Source of the DNA: an uncultured Acetobacteraceae bacterium
Lineage (GTDB): Bacteria; Pseudomonadota; Alphaproteobacteria; Acetobacterales; Acetobacteraceae
Length of the DNA: 35,161 nucleotides
Assembly: GCA_903918315.1 (NCBI GenBank)
Contig: CAIXEA010000072.1
Location: 1 to 35,161 of the forward strand
Direction: 5' to 3'
In this document: piece by piece, positions 25,375-35,023 of the stretch
Numbering within the stretch: the first letter of the stretch is position 1
Layout of the letters: the number at the start of each line of letters is the position of its first letter
Translations under genes and position numbers: made by a program
The notes under the pieces: model-generated
What the model was told of the DNA's origin: nothing
Seen by the model: only the letters and a program-made list of their open reading frames with translations
Database searches by the model: none

Positions 25375-26232
25375 ATGAAATTCGGCGCTTCGATGTTTGT
25401 CACCGATTATGGGATGCACCCGGCCGAACTGGGCGCGGCGCTGGAGGCGCGGGGCTTCGACTCGCTCTGGGTGCCCGAGCATTCCCATATTCCCGTCAGC
25501 CGGGTCTCACCGTTTCCCGCCGGCGGCGAACTGCCGAAAAAATACTATGATTGCATGGACCCTTTCGTGGCCCTGGCGGCGGCCGGCGCGGCGACGCAAA
25601 CGCTGCTGCTCGGCACTGGCATTTGCCTGATCGCGCAGCGCGACCCGATTCAGACGGCGAAGCTGGCGGCTTCCCTCGATCAGGTCTCGGCCGGGCGGTT
25701 CCTGTTTGGTGTCGGCAATGGCTGGAACCAGGACGAGATGGAAAATCATGGCACCGCCTATGCCAGCCGCCACAAGCGGGCGCGGGAGACGGTGGAGGCC
25801 ATGAAGGCCATCTGGACCCAGGACGCCGCTGAATACCACGGCGAATTCGTCGATTTCGGCCCGATGGCGGCCTGGCCCAAGCCAACCCGCCAGCCACATC
25901 CGCCGATATATGTCGGCGGCGCCTTCCCCTGGTCTGCCCGCCGCGCCATTCGCTATGGGGAGGGCTGGCTGCCGCAGGCCGCCCGCGCCGGGCATTACCG
26001 CCAGATTGCCGATATGATTCCCGAATTCCACCGCATGGCGCGAGCGGCGGGGCGCGATCCCGCCTCCATCGCCATCACCGTCTGGCATGCCCGGCGCGAT
26101 CCGGATCTGATGAAGCGCTACCAGGATTTGGGCGTCGAACGGGTGGTCTTCTCGATCGAGCCGGAGGCCACGGACGCGGTCACCGCGCGTATCGACGCCA
26201 TCGCTGAAGTTATGCACAGTTTTCACAACTGA
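25375..26232 (+). CDS. LLM class flavin/F420-dependent oxidoreductase (TIGR03619-like)
   Basis: 285 residues, single-domain luciferase-like barrel. The opening MKFGASMFVTDYGMHP, then ALEARGFDSLWVPEHSHIP and FLFGVGNGWNQDEMENHG, matches the TIGR03619 type, annotated as F420-dependent. Most alphaproteobacteria lack proven F420 use, so FMN is an alternative cofactor. The stop abuts the next SDR gene, so the two are co-transcribed. The substrate is unknown. Confidence 0.88.
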   Translation: MKFGASMFVTDYGMHPAELGAALEARGFDSLWVPEHSHIPVSRVSPFPAGGELPKKYYDCMDPFVALAAAGAATQTLLLGTGICLIAQRDPIQTAKLAASLDQVSAGRFLFGVGNGWNQDEMENHGTAYASRHKRARETVEAMKAIWTQDAAEYHGEFVDFGPMAAWPKPTRQPHPPIYVGGAFPWSARRAIRYGEGWLPQAARAGHYRQIADMIPEFHRMARAAGRDPASIAITVWHARRDPDLMKRYQDLGVERVVFSIEPEATDAVTARIDAIAEVMHSFHN

Positions 26233-26247
26233 ATGAAGGATGAAGGC

Positions 26248-26979
26248 ATGGGACGTCTCAATGGAAAGATCATCCTGATCAGCGGCGGGGCGCGCGGGCA
26301 GGGCGCGGCCGAAGCCCGCCGCTGCGTGGCCGAGGGCGCGCGGGTGGTGATTGGCGACCTGCTCGATGAGGCCGGTAACGCGTTGGCGGCGGAGCTGAAC
26401 GGCGCCGCGGTTTACGTGCATCAGGACGTGACCAAGGAAGCCGATTGGGACGCGGCCTTGCAAGCGGCGGAGGCCATGGGCGGTTTGCACGGCCTGATCA
26501 ACAATGCCGGCATCTACCAGCCGAAGCGGTTGATGGACACGGATGCGGAATTGTTCGAGCGGCATATGCGGGTGAACCAGCTCGGCTGCTTCCTGGGGAT
26601 GAAGGCGGTGGTGCCGCTGATGGAAAAATCCGGCGGCGGGTCGATCGTGAACATTTCCTCGACCGCGGGGCTGCGGGGCTCGCCGGGGGCGATCGCCTAT
26701 AGCGCCACCAAATGGGCCCTGCGCGGCATGACCAAGGCGGCAGCCGTCGATCTGGCGCCGCGGAAGATCCGGGTGAACTCGGTGCATCCGGGGCCGATCG
26801 ATACGGATATGCTGAAGGTGCGGACGGCGGAGGAGAATGCGCAGCGGCTGCAATTCGTGCCGATGAAGCGGATGGGCACGGCGGACGAAATCGCCAGCCT
26901 GGTGGTGTATCTGCTGTCGGATGAAAGCGGCTACGTCACGGGGGCGGAGGTCGCGATCGACGGCGGTTCGACCTTGTAG
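26248..26979 (+). CDS. SDR family oxidoreductase (hydroxysteroid dehydrogenase-like)
   Basis: 243 residues from the ATG at 26248, which has GAAGG just upstream. An in-frame ATG at 26233, directly after the LLM stop, would add five residues. Motifs: SGGARGQG for cofactor binding, NNAG, NISSTAGLRG with the catalytic Ser, YSATK, and a C-terminal GGSTL. Asp at the end of the second strand (GDLLDEAG) suggests NAD(H) preference. It resembles 3-alpha-hydroxysteroid and cyclohexanol-type dehydrogenases. It probably acts on the same compound as the LLM enzyme encoded upstream. Confidence 0.88.
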   Translation: MGRLNGKIILISGGARGQGAAEARRCVAEGARVVIGDLLDEAGNALAAELNGAAVYVHQDVTKEADWDAALQAAEAMGGLHGLINNAGIYQPKRLMDTDAELFERHMRVNQLGCFLGMKAVVPLMEKSGGGSIVNISSTAGLRGSPGAIAYSATKWALRGMTKAAAVDLAPRKIRVNSVHPGPIDTDMLKVRTAEENAQRLQFVPMKRMGTADEIASLVVYLLSDESGYVTGAEVAIDGGSTL

Positions 26980-27058
26980 CGGGCGGCCCCGCCGGCTGGA
27001 TCGACGCCGACGCCGGACTGATGCAAACAGGCCCCATGAACAGAGGGAAACGCGGATC

Positions 27059-27859
27059 ATGACACCAGACGAAGAATGGGGCCTCATCGGCAAAGTCGCC
27101 ATCGTGACCGGCGGCGGTTCGGCGGGCGACGGCATTGGCAATGGCCGCGCCGCCTGCATCCTGCTGGCCCGGGCGGGTGCGAAGGTGATGGTGGTCGATC
27201 GCGATTTGGCCCTGGCCGAACGCACCGTGGCGATGATCGCGGCTGAGGGCGGGACCGCGGTCGCGGTGTCGTATGACGTCACCACCTCCGCCCAATGTGA
27301 GGCGATGGTGGCCGACGCCATGTCCCGTTGGGGGCGTCTGGATTGCCTCGACAACAATGTCGGCATCGGCAGCCGGGGTTCGGTGGTCGAAGAGACGGAA
27401 GAAAATTGGGCCCGGGTCATGCATGTCAACGTGGACACCATGTTCCTGACCTGCAAGCACGCGATCCCGGCGATGATCCGCTCTGGCGATGGCGGGGCGA
27501 TCGTCAACATCTCCTCGATTTCGGCGCTCCGGCCGCGTGGGCTGACCGCCTATAGCGTGTCCAAGGGCGCGGTGATCGCGCTGACCCAGGCGATGGCGGT
27601 GGATCATGGGCCGGATGGGATCCGCGCGAACTGCGTCTTCCCGGGGCCGGTTTACACCCCGATGGTTTATGCCAAGGGCATGACCGAGCAGGCGCGGGAG
27701 ACGCGGCGCAAGGCGTCCGTGCTGGGGCGGGAAGGCAATGGCTGGGACATCGGCCGCGCGGTGCGCTTCCTGCTGTCGGATCAGGCGCGGTTCATCACCG
27801 GCCAGGTGCTGGGGGTGGACGGTGGCGCGACCCTGGTGGGGCCGAGCCGGGCGTCCTGA
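27059..27859 (+). CDS. SDR family oxidoreductase with atypical cofactor loop
   Basis: 266 residues. The cofactor motif is expanded (TGGGSAGDGIGNGR), with extra residues between the glycines, and the usual NNAG is NNVG. The catalytic Ser (NISSISAL), YSVSK and the C-terminal GVDGGATL are intact, so it is probably active. Asp after the second strand (VVDRD) suggests NAD(H). The start at 27059 is supported by GAGGG upstream; the longer frame overlaps the previous gene. It is 79 bases after the second SDR gene and ends the plus-strand cluster before a stem-loop. Confidence 0.88.
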   Translation: MTPDEEWGLIGKVAIVTGGGSAGDGIGNGRAACILLARAGAKVMVVDRDLALAERTVAMIAAEGGTAVAVSYDVTTSAQCEAMVADAMSRWGRLDCLDNNVGIGSRGSVVEETEENWARVMHVNVDTMFLTCKHAIPAMIRSGDGGAIVNISSISALRPRGLTAYSVSKGAVIALTQAMAVDHGPDGIRANCVFPGPVYTPMVYAKGMTEQARETRRKASVLGREGNGWDIGRAVRFLLSDQARFITGQVLGVDGGATLVGPSRAS

Positions 27860-27866
27860 TGTTGTC

Positions 27867-27891
27867 GGCGGAAGGCTTCCTGCCTTCCGCC
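27867..27891. terminator. Bidirectional terminator-like hairpin
   Basis: A perfect 10-bp inverted repeat, GGCGGAAGGC (27867-27876) and GCCTTCCGCC (27882-27891), with a 5-base loop. It lies between the stop of the last SDR gene and the stop of the convergent small membrane-protein gene. There is no T-run, so efficiency is uncertain. Confidence 0.6.
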
Positions 27892-27898
27892 CGCAGGC

Positions 27899-28252
27899 CT
27901 ACGATTTGGCGGTATACAGGGAGTCGGAACAGGCCCGCGCCAGGGCGCTGTCAGAGAACCTGGCGCCGCCAAGGGTCGCCCAGCCCGCTTTCGACACGAT
28001 GTCGCTGCGGGAATAGGACGAGGTTTCGGCCTTGAACTTCACCATGACCGCCGGGTCTGCGTCGCCCTGCGCCTTGGCCACGCAGAACGGCACCATGGCC
28101 GTTACAACCGCGGTGTCTGAACGCTCTTGCGCGAACTGTTCCGCCGAACTTGCGGATTTCCAGCCCAGTTGAGAAAATCCGAAGATCGATAGCGCGATCG
28201 CGCCGCCAGCGGCGCCCCAGAGAGCGGGTTTAAACCAGTCAGGCATTTGCAT
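27899..28252 (-). CDS. Small single-pass membrane or exported protein, unknown function
   Basis: 117 residues, not recognised as a named family. An N-terminal hydrophobic helix at about residues 8-27 (ALWGAAGGAIALSIFGF) serves as a membrane anchor or uncleaved signal. The remainder is polar, with CVAKAQGD and SLYTAKS near the end and two cysteines. Small proteins of this style, with one helix and a conserved Cys-containing tail, are common hypotheticals in Rhizobiales/Rhodospirillales. A second Met at residue 3 is an alternative start, and no clear Shine-Dalgarno precedes either. It is the last gene of the strand following groESL and has a hairpin 19-44 bases upstream. Confidence 0.7.
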   Translation of the reverse strand: MQMPDWFKPALWGAAGGAIALSIFGFSQLGWKSASSAEQFAQERSDTAVVTAMVPFCVAKAQGDADPAVMVKFKAETSSYSRSDIVSKAGWATLGGARFSDSALARACSDSLYTAKS

Positions 28253-28270
28253 GGTTTGGACATTTCATAT

Positions 28271-28296
28271 TTTGGGGGGACGGATCTCCCCCCAAA
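28271..28296. repeat. 10-bp GC-rich hairpin upstream of the small membrane-protein gene
   Basis: TTTGGGGGGA (28271-28280) and TCCCCCCAAA (28287-28296) are perfectly complementary around a 6-base loop. It could stop transcripts from the upstream A/P/K-rich gene or act as a 5'-UTR structure for the next gene. No T-tract follows on either strand. Confidence 0.55.
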
Positions 28297-28371
28297 GGCA
28301 CAGCCCGGTTTCTCCCCCAGATTCATCCCGGGGAGGGCGCGGCGCAGCGGGTGGTTGGTCGGGACGGGGCC

Positions 28372-28671
28372 TTATCGCGCCCCGTTATCGATCATGTGTT
28401 GGATGTGCTGCGCCGTCGTGACGCCATCATAGGACATCGAGAACGGTTTCTTCACGACCGGAACAACGGCCGGGGCCGCGGCCTCAACTTTGGGCTTTTT
28501 CGGCGCGGCGGCCCGCTTCACGACCGGGGTCTTGAAAGCGGCGGCGGCCTGTTCGGCCAATGGGGCGTTCTTCGCGGCGGCCCAACTGGCGGCATCCCCT
28601 TCCAATGCGTTTTTCATTGCGTTTTCGGTTTTAACGGCTTCGGCGTCATCATTGACGGGCGGATTGTTCAT
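28372..28671 (-). CDS. Small Ala/Pro/Lys-rich protein, unknown function
   Basis: 99 residues from the ATG at 28671, chosen because AAGGA sits eight bases upstream; an ATG nine bases earlier is possible. The acidic N-terminus is followed by an Ala-rich helix, then a low-complexity Lys/Pro/Ala segment (KRAAAPKKPKVEAAAPA). It ends in a more ordered segment, FSMSYDGVTTAQHIQHMIDNG. No family was recognised. Composition suggests a flexible, possibly nucleic-acid- or protein-binding protein. It follows groEL and another small gene on the same strand. Confidence 0.6.
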   Translation of the reverse strand: MNNPPVNDDAEAVKTENAMKNALEGDAASWAAAKNAPLAEQAAAAFKTPVVKRAAAPKKPKVEAAAPAVVPVVKKPFSMSYDGVTTAQHIQHMIDNGAR

Positions 28672-28759
28672 CGGATTCATCCTTATGATCGCTTCCGTCG
28701 CCGACCACAAAGACTCGCGGCCAGGGGCATTGTTGTAAATGGGATTTATGGTGACGAAA

Positions 28760-28951
28760 TCAACCGGGCGGCAGCGGATGTGCCTGGCGTTCGGCTGCTT
28801 CCTCGGTCACTTCGGCGGAGATCCGCGCCAGCGTGCTTTCGAGCGCTGGCGGGGACGCCGTATTCAAATCCGCGGCTGCGCGGCGCAGCGCTTCGCGCCG
28901 CAACAGCCGGGATACCGTCTGGTCGTAAAGGGGATCAGGCTCGTCAGTCAT
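28760..28951 (-). CDS. Very small helical protein downstream of groEL
   Basis: 63 residues, rich in Ala, Arg and Glu and probably helical throughout (LLRREALRRAAADL, then ARISAEVTEEAAER). AAGGGGTG precedes the ATG, and the start lies 25 bases after the groEL stop, so co-transcription with groESL is likely. No family recognised. The same frame stays open back into the groEL 3' end, but the ATG at 28951 is favoured by its ribosome-binding site. Confidence 0.5.
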   Translation of the reverse strand: MTDEPDPLYDQTVSRLLRREALRRAAADLNTASPPALESTLARISAEVTEEAAERQAHPLPPG

Positions 28952-28976
28952 CGCCGTCACCCCTTTACTGTCTCGT

Positions 28977-30590
<1,614 letters not shown>

Positions 30591-30613
30591 TTATGAAATG
30601 GGAAAGCGGCTGA

Positions 30614-30955
30614 TCAGCCGGCTTTCTTCTTCGTGGCGGGGGCCTTCGGGGCGGCGGCCGCGGCGGTGGTTTCGACGATGCCCATGATGTCGGACTCCTT
30701 CATGATCAGGAGCTCCTCACCCGAGATCTTCACTTCCGTGCCCGACCACTTGCCGAACAGAACGCGATCGCCGGCTTTGACGTCGAGGGCGACGACCTGG
30801 CCCAGCTCATTGCGCGCGCCGGGGCCGGCGGCGATGATCTCACCTTCCATCGGCTTTTCCTGCGCCGTGTCGGGGATGATGATCCCGCCGGCGGTCTTTT
30901 CTTCGGCGGTGATGCGGCGGACCACGACCCGGTCGTGCAAGGGACGGAACTTCAC
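30614..30955 (-). CDS. groES: Co-chaperonin GroES with an Ala/Lys-rich C-terminal extension
   Basis: 113 residues, against about 95-97 usually. The normal GroES core runs from [13 protein letters not shown] through the mobile loop with [13 protein letters not shown] to [13 protein letters not shown]. It then continues for about 20 extra residues, Ala/Pro-rich and ending in KKKAG. It caps the GroEL chamber. The start is a GTG at 30955, preceded by AGGAG nine bases upstream; longer upstream frames are not family-like. A CIRCE operator lies about 80 bases upstream. The extended tail is the odd feature. Confidence 0.95.
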   Translation of the reverse strand: MKFRPLHDRVVVRRITAEEKTAGGIIIPDTAQEKPMEGEIIAAGPGARNELGQVVALDVKAGDRVLFGKWSGTEVKISGEELLIMKESDIMGIVETTAAAAAPKAPATKKKAG

Positions 30956-31035
30956 GGCGTATTCTCCTGAAATCATGTGTGCGGCGAGCGCCGGTATGGC
31001 ACCGGGCCTGAAAATATTTCGCCGCTTCAATGCTG

Positions 31036-31062
31036 TTAGCACTCATCGGCCATGAGTGCCAG
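31036..31062 (-). promoter_or_regulatory. CIRCE operator for groESL (HrcA-binding)
   Basis: TTAGCACTC (31036-31044), a 9-base spacer, then GAGTGCCAG (31054-31062). The left arm matches the CIRCE consensus perfectly and the right arm at 7 of 9 positions. The inner part is an 8-bp palindrome, GCACTCAT/ATGAGTGC. It lies ahead of groES in the position expected for HrcA repression of a heat-inducible promoter. Confidence 0.93.
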
Positions 31063-31143
31063 CATTGATATGGCCGCCGGGCACTCTGTCCCGCCGGGGC
31101 GGACCCGTTTACACCGGCCCCGGAGACCGGAACCCCGCCAACC

Positions 31144-33186
31144 ATGACGCATCACGCCTTGCCCGCCCCCGCTGCTCCATCCGCTGGCCTGCCCGCTGGC
31201 ATTGGGGTCCGCGCCATCAGCACCCTGGTGTTGATGGCGTCGCTGTTCGTCTTCGCCGGTGCGTTGCCGCCCTTCGCCACGGGCATCTGGTTCCAGACCG
31301 AGCCCGTGACCGCGGCCTTGCTGGGCCTTGGCGCCGCGGCGGCCCTCTGCCTGATCGCGCTGGACATGACCGGTCATCCGGTCGGCCTTCTTCTGGGGCG
31401 TGTGCATGTGCAGGTCCTGCTGGCCTTCCTGGCCTGGAATGCCATTGCCTCCCTGGCACAGGATTTCCCCGCGCGAAGCTGGTTCGGCACGCCGGAAACG
31501 GGGGAGGGGATCTTCAGCTTCGTCGCGATGGCCATGCTGATGATGTTGGCCATGGCGCTCTGGCCCTATCGGGCCGCACGCCTGGCGATCGCCGGGGCCG
31601 CGATCGTCAGCGCCCTGACGATGGGCGCCCTGCAGGGGGTGCTGCCGTTGGACTCACCCTGGCGGCCGGCGAAATATGCGGGCTATGCGGGGGTCGTCGG
31701 CCCGGCCTTGATGGTCATCGTCGCCGGGGCCGCGCGGCGCTTCGGCTGGCGGGCTTTGCTGCTGGGATGGGCGGTTGGATTGGCAGCCATCCTGTTTTCC
31801 AGCAATCGGACGGCGATCGCGCTGTTCTGCGTCGCGGGGCCGGCGCTGGTGCTGCCGCTGTCATGGCTGGCGGCCCGGCTGCGGATCGGGCGGCGCCGGA
31901 TGGTACTGGCCGGGATGCCCGTGTTGGCGCTGGCTTTGACTTGCGCCCTGGCACTCGGCGCGGTGATTTATGGCAAATACGACCCGCTTTATTCCGTCTG
32001 GTCGCGGGGCCTGCTGATCCGCGCGGCCTGGCAGGGACTCGTGGCGCATGGTTCGGCCCTGGCCATTGGCTTTGGCTGGGGCAGCTATAATGACATCCTG
32101 TATCAGCACACGTTCATTCCGGGGGTCGCCGGCTTCCAAAACGCCGTCTGGAACCCGAACTGGGAGGCGGTCGGCCCGGGCGCGTTCCATGTCCATAATG
32201 ACATCCTGGAGGCGGTGCTCGGCGGAGGGATCATCAGCGCTGCCCTGTGGCTCGGGTTTTTCGCCACCGTCATCGCCGGATCGCGGCGGCGAATGCTGCC
32301 GGCGGGCGCCGCGGTCTGGTTCATGATCGTGGGTTCGCTCTGCTTCTGGTTCCCCTTCATGCTGGGCATGCCCTTCCTGGCGATCGCGGCGGCGGCCGGC
32401 ACCGCGCCGCTGGATCTGCTGAAAACGCCATACGACTATCGGCTCGGATGGTGGCGGCGCGGCGCGGCGCTGGTGGCGGCGCTGGGCCTCGGTCTGGGGG
32501 CAGCGGCCACGTGGGAGGATGCGCGCAACGGCGCCATCCGCCTCGAGGCGCTCAATCGCCAGGACCCCGGGGAGATCGCCACGCTGGGTGCCTTTCCCGG
32601 GGATCACGGCCGTGGCGGTGTGCATCTGTGGTGGCTCGCCTTGAGCAACGCCGCGTCGCTGGGTGATCGCATGATCGCCGGGCATCCGCCCACCCCGGAT
32701 CAGGCGCTCTGGTACCGCCGGCTGCTGGAGGAGGTGGATCTCTGGACCGCGCGGGGCCAGGCGGGCACGCGGCTGGAGGCACTGACCCTGGCTCTGCGCA
32801 ATGACCTCGCGACCGCTTATCAGGGGTCAAACCTGACCCCGCTGCGCGACCGGGAAATGCCGCGCTGGCCGGAGGCGGTGCGCCGCCTGACGGCTCACTA
32901 TCCGGATCGCGGGGACCTCGCCGTGCCCTATCTGTCCTGGCTGGCCGCTCACAAGGATTATGAGACGCTCAGCGCCTGGTGCTCCGCCTGCCTGACAGGG
33001 GCGCCGGACGATCGGGTGTGCCTGTGGTATAGCGGGTTCGTGCTGTTGTCCGATCCTGCGACGGTGGCGGCCGGTCTGGTGCGGATGCATGTCGCCTTGC
33101 AGCGGGGGGTTGCGGCGGTCGCCCCCGTGCCCGATGCCGCCCGCGACATGATCGAGGCGAACGTCGCCGCCGGGGGGGGGCGTTGA
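31144..33186 (+). CDS. O-antigen ligase/Wzy-family membrane protein with C-terminal domain
   Basis: 680 residues. About eleven membrane helices cover residues 22-460, with a loop containing FHVHNDILEAVLGGG (His-Asn-Asp at 351-353), the Wzy_C/WaaL-type signature for sugar-polymer ligation at the periplasmic face. Residues about 460-680 form a soluble, probably periplasmic, helical domain of a kind seen in some bacterial oligosaccharyltransferases and O-antigen ligases. It may transfer a lipid-linked glycan to lipid A, to protein or into a polymer; which cannot be told. It diverges from groES. Its 3' end carries nine consecutive G and overlaps the next gene by four bases. Confidence 0.82.
   Translation: MTHHALPAPAAPSAGLPAGIGVRAISTLVLMASLFVFAGALPPFATGIWFQTEPVTAALLGLGAAAALCLIALDMTGHPVGLLLGRVHVQVLLAFLAWNAIASLAQDFPARSWFGTPETGEGIFSFVAMAMLMMLAMALWPYRAARLAIAGAAIVSALTMGALQGVLPLDSPWRPAKYAGYAGVVGPALMVIVAGAARRFGWRALLLGWAVGLAAILFSSNRTAIALFCVAGPALVLPLSWLAARLRIGRRRMVLAGMPVLALALTCALALGAVIYGKYDPLYSVWSRGLLIRAAWQGLVAHGSALAIGFGWGSYNDILYQHTFIPGVAGFQNAVWNPNWEAVGPGAFHVHNDILEAVLGGGIISAALWLGFFATVIAGSRRRMLPAGAAVWFMIVGSLCFWFPFMLGMPFLAIAAAAGTAPLDLLKTPYDYRLGWWRRGAALVAALGLGLGAAATWEDARNGAIRLEALNRQDPGEIATLGAFPGDHGRGGVHLWWLALSNAASLGDRMIAGHPPTPDQALWYRRLLEEVDLWTARGQAGTRLEALTLALRNDLATAYQGSNLTPLRDREMPRWPEAVRRLTAHYPDRGDLAVPYLSWLAAHKDYETLSAWCSACLTGAPDDRVCLWYSGFVLLSDPATVAAGLVRMHVALQRGVAAVAPVPDAARDMIEANVAAGGGR
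33172..33180. repeat. Run of nine G at a gene junction
   Basis: A nine-base G homopolymer covers the last Gly codons of the O-antigen-ligase-like gene, three bases before the TTG start of the lipoprotein hydrolase gene. It can serve as ribosome-binding site. Gain of one G would fuse the two reading frames. Confidence 0.7.
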
Positions 33187-34010
33187 AGCGGATCCTGGCT
33201 ATATTGCTGGCCTGCGCGGGCTGCGCCGATGGCAGCGATGCCAGGCCTTATGCCGCACGCATCGCCGCCGCCGCCGGTTTGCAGCGGGAGGACGCCCAGG
33301 CGGGGCCGTTCCGGTTGCTGCGCTATGCGCGTTTCACCCCCGGTGCGCCGGTGCTGCGGGTCTATATCGAAGGTGACGGTCACGCCTGGTCCGCGCCGGA
33401 CCGTCCGTCGGCGGATCCGACGCCCTGGCAACCCGTGGGGTTGGAACTGGCGGCGCAGGACCCCGCGGACTCGGTCGCCTGGGTGGCGCGGCCTTGCCAG
33501 TACATTGCCCCGGGGGCGGACCCGGCCTGCGCGGAACCCTTCTGGACCGAGGCCCGCTACGCCGAACCAGTGATCGCCAGCGTTGACGCCGCCATCGGCC
33601 AGTTGCTGGCGCGCAGCGGGGCCAAATCGCTGGAACTGGTCGGGTTTTCCGGCGGCGGCGCGGTCGCGGCGCTGGTAGCGGCACGGCGCAAGGATGTCGC
33701 ATCCCTGCGCACGGTGTCAGCCGACCTGGATACGGAAACCTGGACGCGGTCGATGCGGTTGACGCCACTGCGGGCGTCACTCAATCCGGCGGACGAAACC
33801 GACCGTCTGGCGCATCTGCCGCAGTTGCATTTTTGGGGCACCGCTGACCGGGTTGTCGGCCGGTCGGTCGCGGAAGCGTTCCGAGCCCGGTTCAGCCGGC
33901 CCGGCTGTGTATCGATTGTTTCCGTCGCGGGTCTGCAGCATGGGGAGGGGTGGCCGGCGGCCTGGCGTCAGCTTCTCCGCCGGCCTGTCTTATGCAATCG
34001 CGATTCGTAG
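33183..34010 (+). CDS. Putative alpha/beta hydrolase lipoprotein
   Basis: 275 residues beginning with an unusual TTG start that overlaps the stop of the preceding gene. The N-terminus is a lipoprotein signal with lipobox LLAC (residues 8-11, Cys11), so the protein is likely lipid-anchored in the periplasm. Nucleophile elbow GFSGGG places Ser156 as nucleophile, with Asp222 (GTADRVVG) and His253 (LQHGEGW) completing a plausible catalytic triad. The substrate is unknown. Overlap implies translational coupling to the O-antigen-ligase-like protein, and both act outside the cytoplasm. Confidence 0.82.
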   Translation: MKRILAILLACAGCADGSDARPYAARIAAAAGLQREDAQAGPFRLLRYARFTPGAPVLRVYIEGDGHAWSAPDRPSADPTPWQPVGLELAAQDPADSVAWVARPCQYIAPGADPACAEPFWTEARYAEPVIASVDAAIGQLLARSGAKSLELVGFSGGGAVAALVAARRKDVASLRTVSADLDTETWTRSMRLTPLRASLNPADETDRLAHLPQLHFWGTADRVVGRSVAEAFRARFSRPGCVSIVSVAGLQHGEGWPAAWRQLLRRPVLCNRDS

Positions 34011-34147
34011 CGGCTGACGGGCATAATCCCAAATTAAGACAATACCCCCGCAGTTCCGCCCGTTTTGAGGCGCGCGGTCACGTCAGACTGGACTTATGGG
34101 CACGGATACGAAATACTGTGCCGCATCATATGCCTGGGAGTCGCATT
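34011..34147. other. 137-base intergenic region before the passenger gene
   Basis: It separates the lipoprotein gene from the autotransporter-like gene and is noticeably richer in A and T than its surroundings. A promoter for the passenger gene should lie here, but no convincing -35/-10 pair with correct spacing was found. GGGAG seven bases before the GTG at 34148 acts as ribosome-binding site. Confidence 0.4.
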
Positions 34148-35023
34148 GTGGCCCGTTCTCGCACCTTTTCTTATCGTGCCCTGTTGCTGGCCTCCGCCGC
34201 CAGTGCCATCACGTCAGGCGCTGCCCAGGCTACTAACTATACAGTTACGACCACGTTGCCGGCCAATACCTCTGGCATCCCCTCTTTTACTTTATCGACG
34301 GGTGATACCTTCTCGACGACGCCGACCGGCAATGTGAGTGTGGCGCCGGGCTCGCTGCTGGTGACCCCGGTGGTGGATGTCACGGGCGCGGCCACGTCGA
34401 TCAGTAACCAGGGCTCCCTGACCTCCACCCAGGGGGGCGGGGTGCCGGCGTCGTGATCCGGGTGGGCGTGGGCGCATCGCTGGGAACGCTGACGAATGCC
34501 ATCTCCGCGGGCCCGCAGCCTGGGGTCATTCTCAACACCGACATCAATGGCAACGCGATTCAGGTCGGCGGCGCCGTTGCCAACCTGATCAACAGCGGGC
34601 TGGTGCAGGTCACCAACGCCGGCGCTTCGGCGCTGCATGTGGTGTCCGGTGGATCGGTCGGGACGGTGACCAACAAGGCCACCGGGCAGATCACCGCCGC
34701 CGGCACGGGCGGTTCGGCCATTCTGGTTGATGGCAACAAGAGCGCCATCGGGACCCTGAGCAATAGCGGCCTGGTGCAGGCGAGCGGCACGTCAGGCACC
34801 GCGGTCGATATTCGCGTGAACAGCAGCGCCCTCACTATTTCAAACACGGCCGCGGGAACCATCCAGAGCACGGGCCCCCAGGGCGTGGGTATCGCGGTGG
34901 GTGGCGGCGTGCAGATTGTCGGCAATGCCGGCGTGGTACAGGGCTCCAGCATCGCCGTCGCCGTCGCGGCGGGCGGCACCATCGGGGCATTGAGCAACCA
35001 GGGCACCATTCAGACCACCGGCA
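34148..35023 (+). pseudogene. Autotransporter/adhesin-type beta-helix passenger, frameshifted and cut by IS
   Basis: The first frame begins at GTG 34148 with a signal peptide (ALLLASAASAITSGAAQA), then TNYTVTTT, and stops at 34454-34456. The continuation lies in another frame from about 34440 and runs as a Gly/Ser/Thr/Asn-rich repeat protein with recurring NSGLVQ and GTI-type turns, typical of secreted beta-helix passengers. Adding one G in the G6-C-G4 tract at 34432-34442 would join the frames. The gene is then interrupted near 35024 by an IS element, so no beta-barrel domain is visible. Adhesion or a surface function is inferred from the fold only. Confidence 0.8.
34432..34442. repeat. G-rich tract at the passenger frameshift
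   Basis: Six G, one C, then four G. One extra G in the second run would read QGGGGAGVVIRVG and restore a continuous passenger, so slippage here is the simplest explanation for the frame break. Confidence 0.65.

Noticed and set aside
25507..27510. 667-residue minus-strand frame across the LLM and SDR genes
   Set aside because: It spans three well-recognised plus-strand enzymes and has low-complexity Arg/Ala/His composition typical of an antisense shadow.
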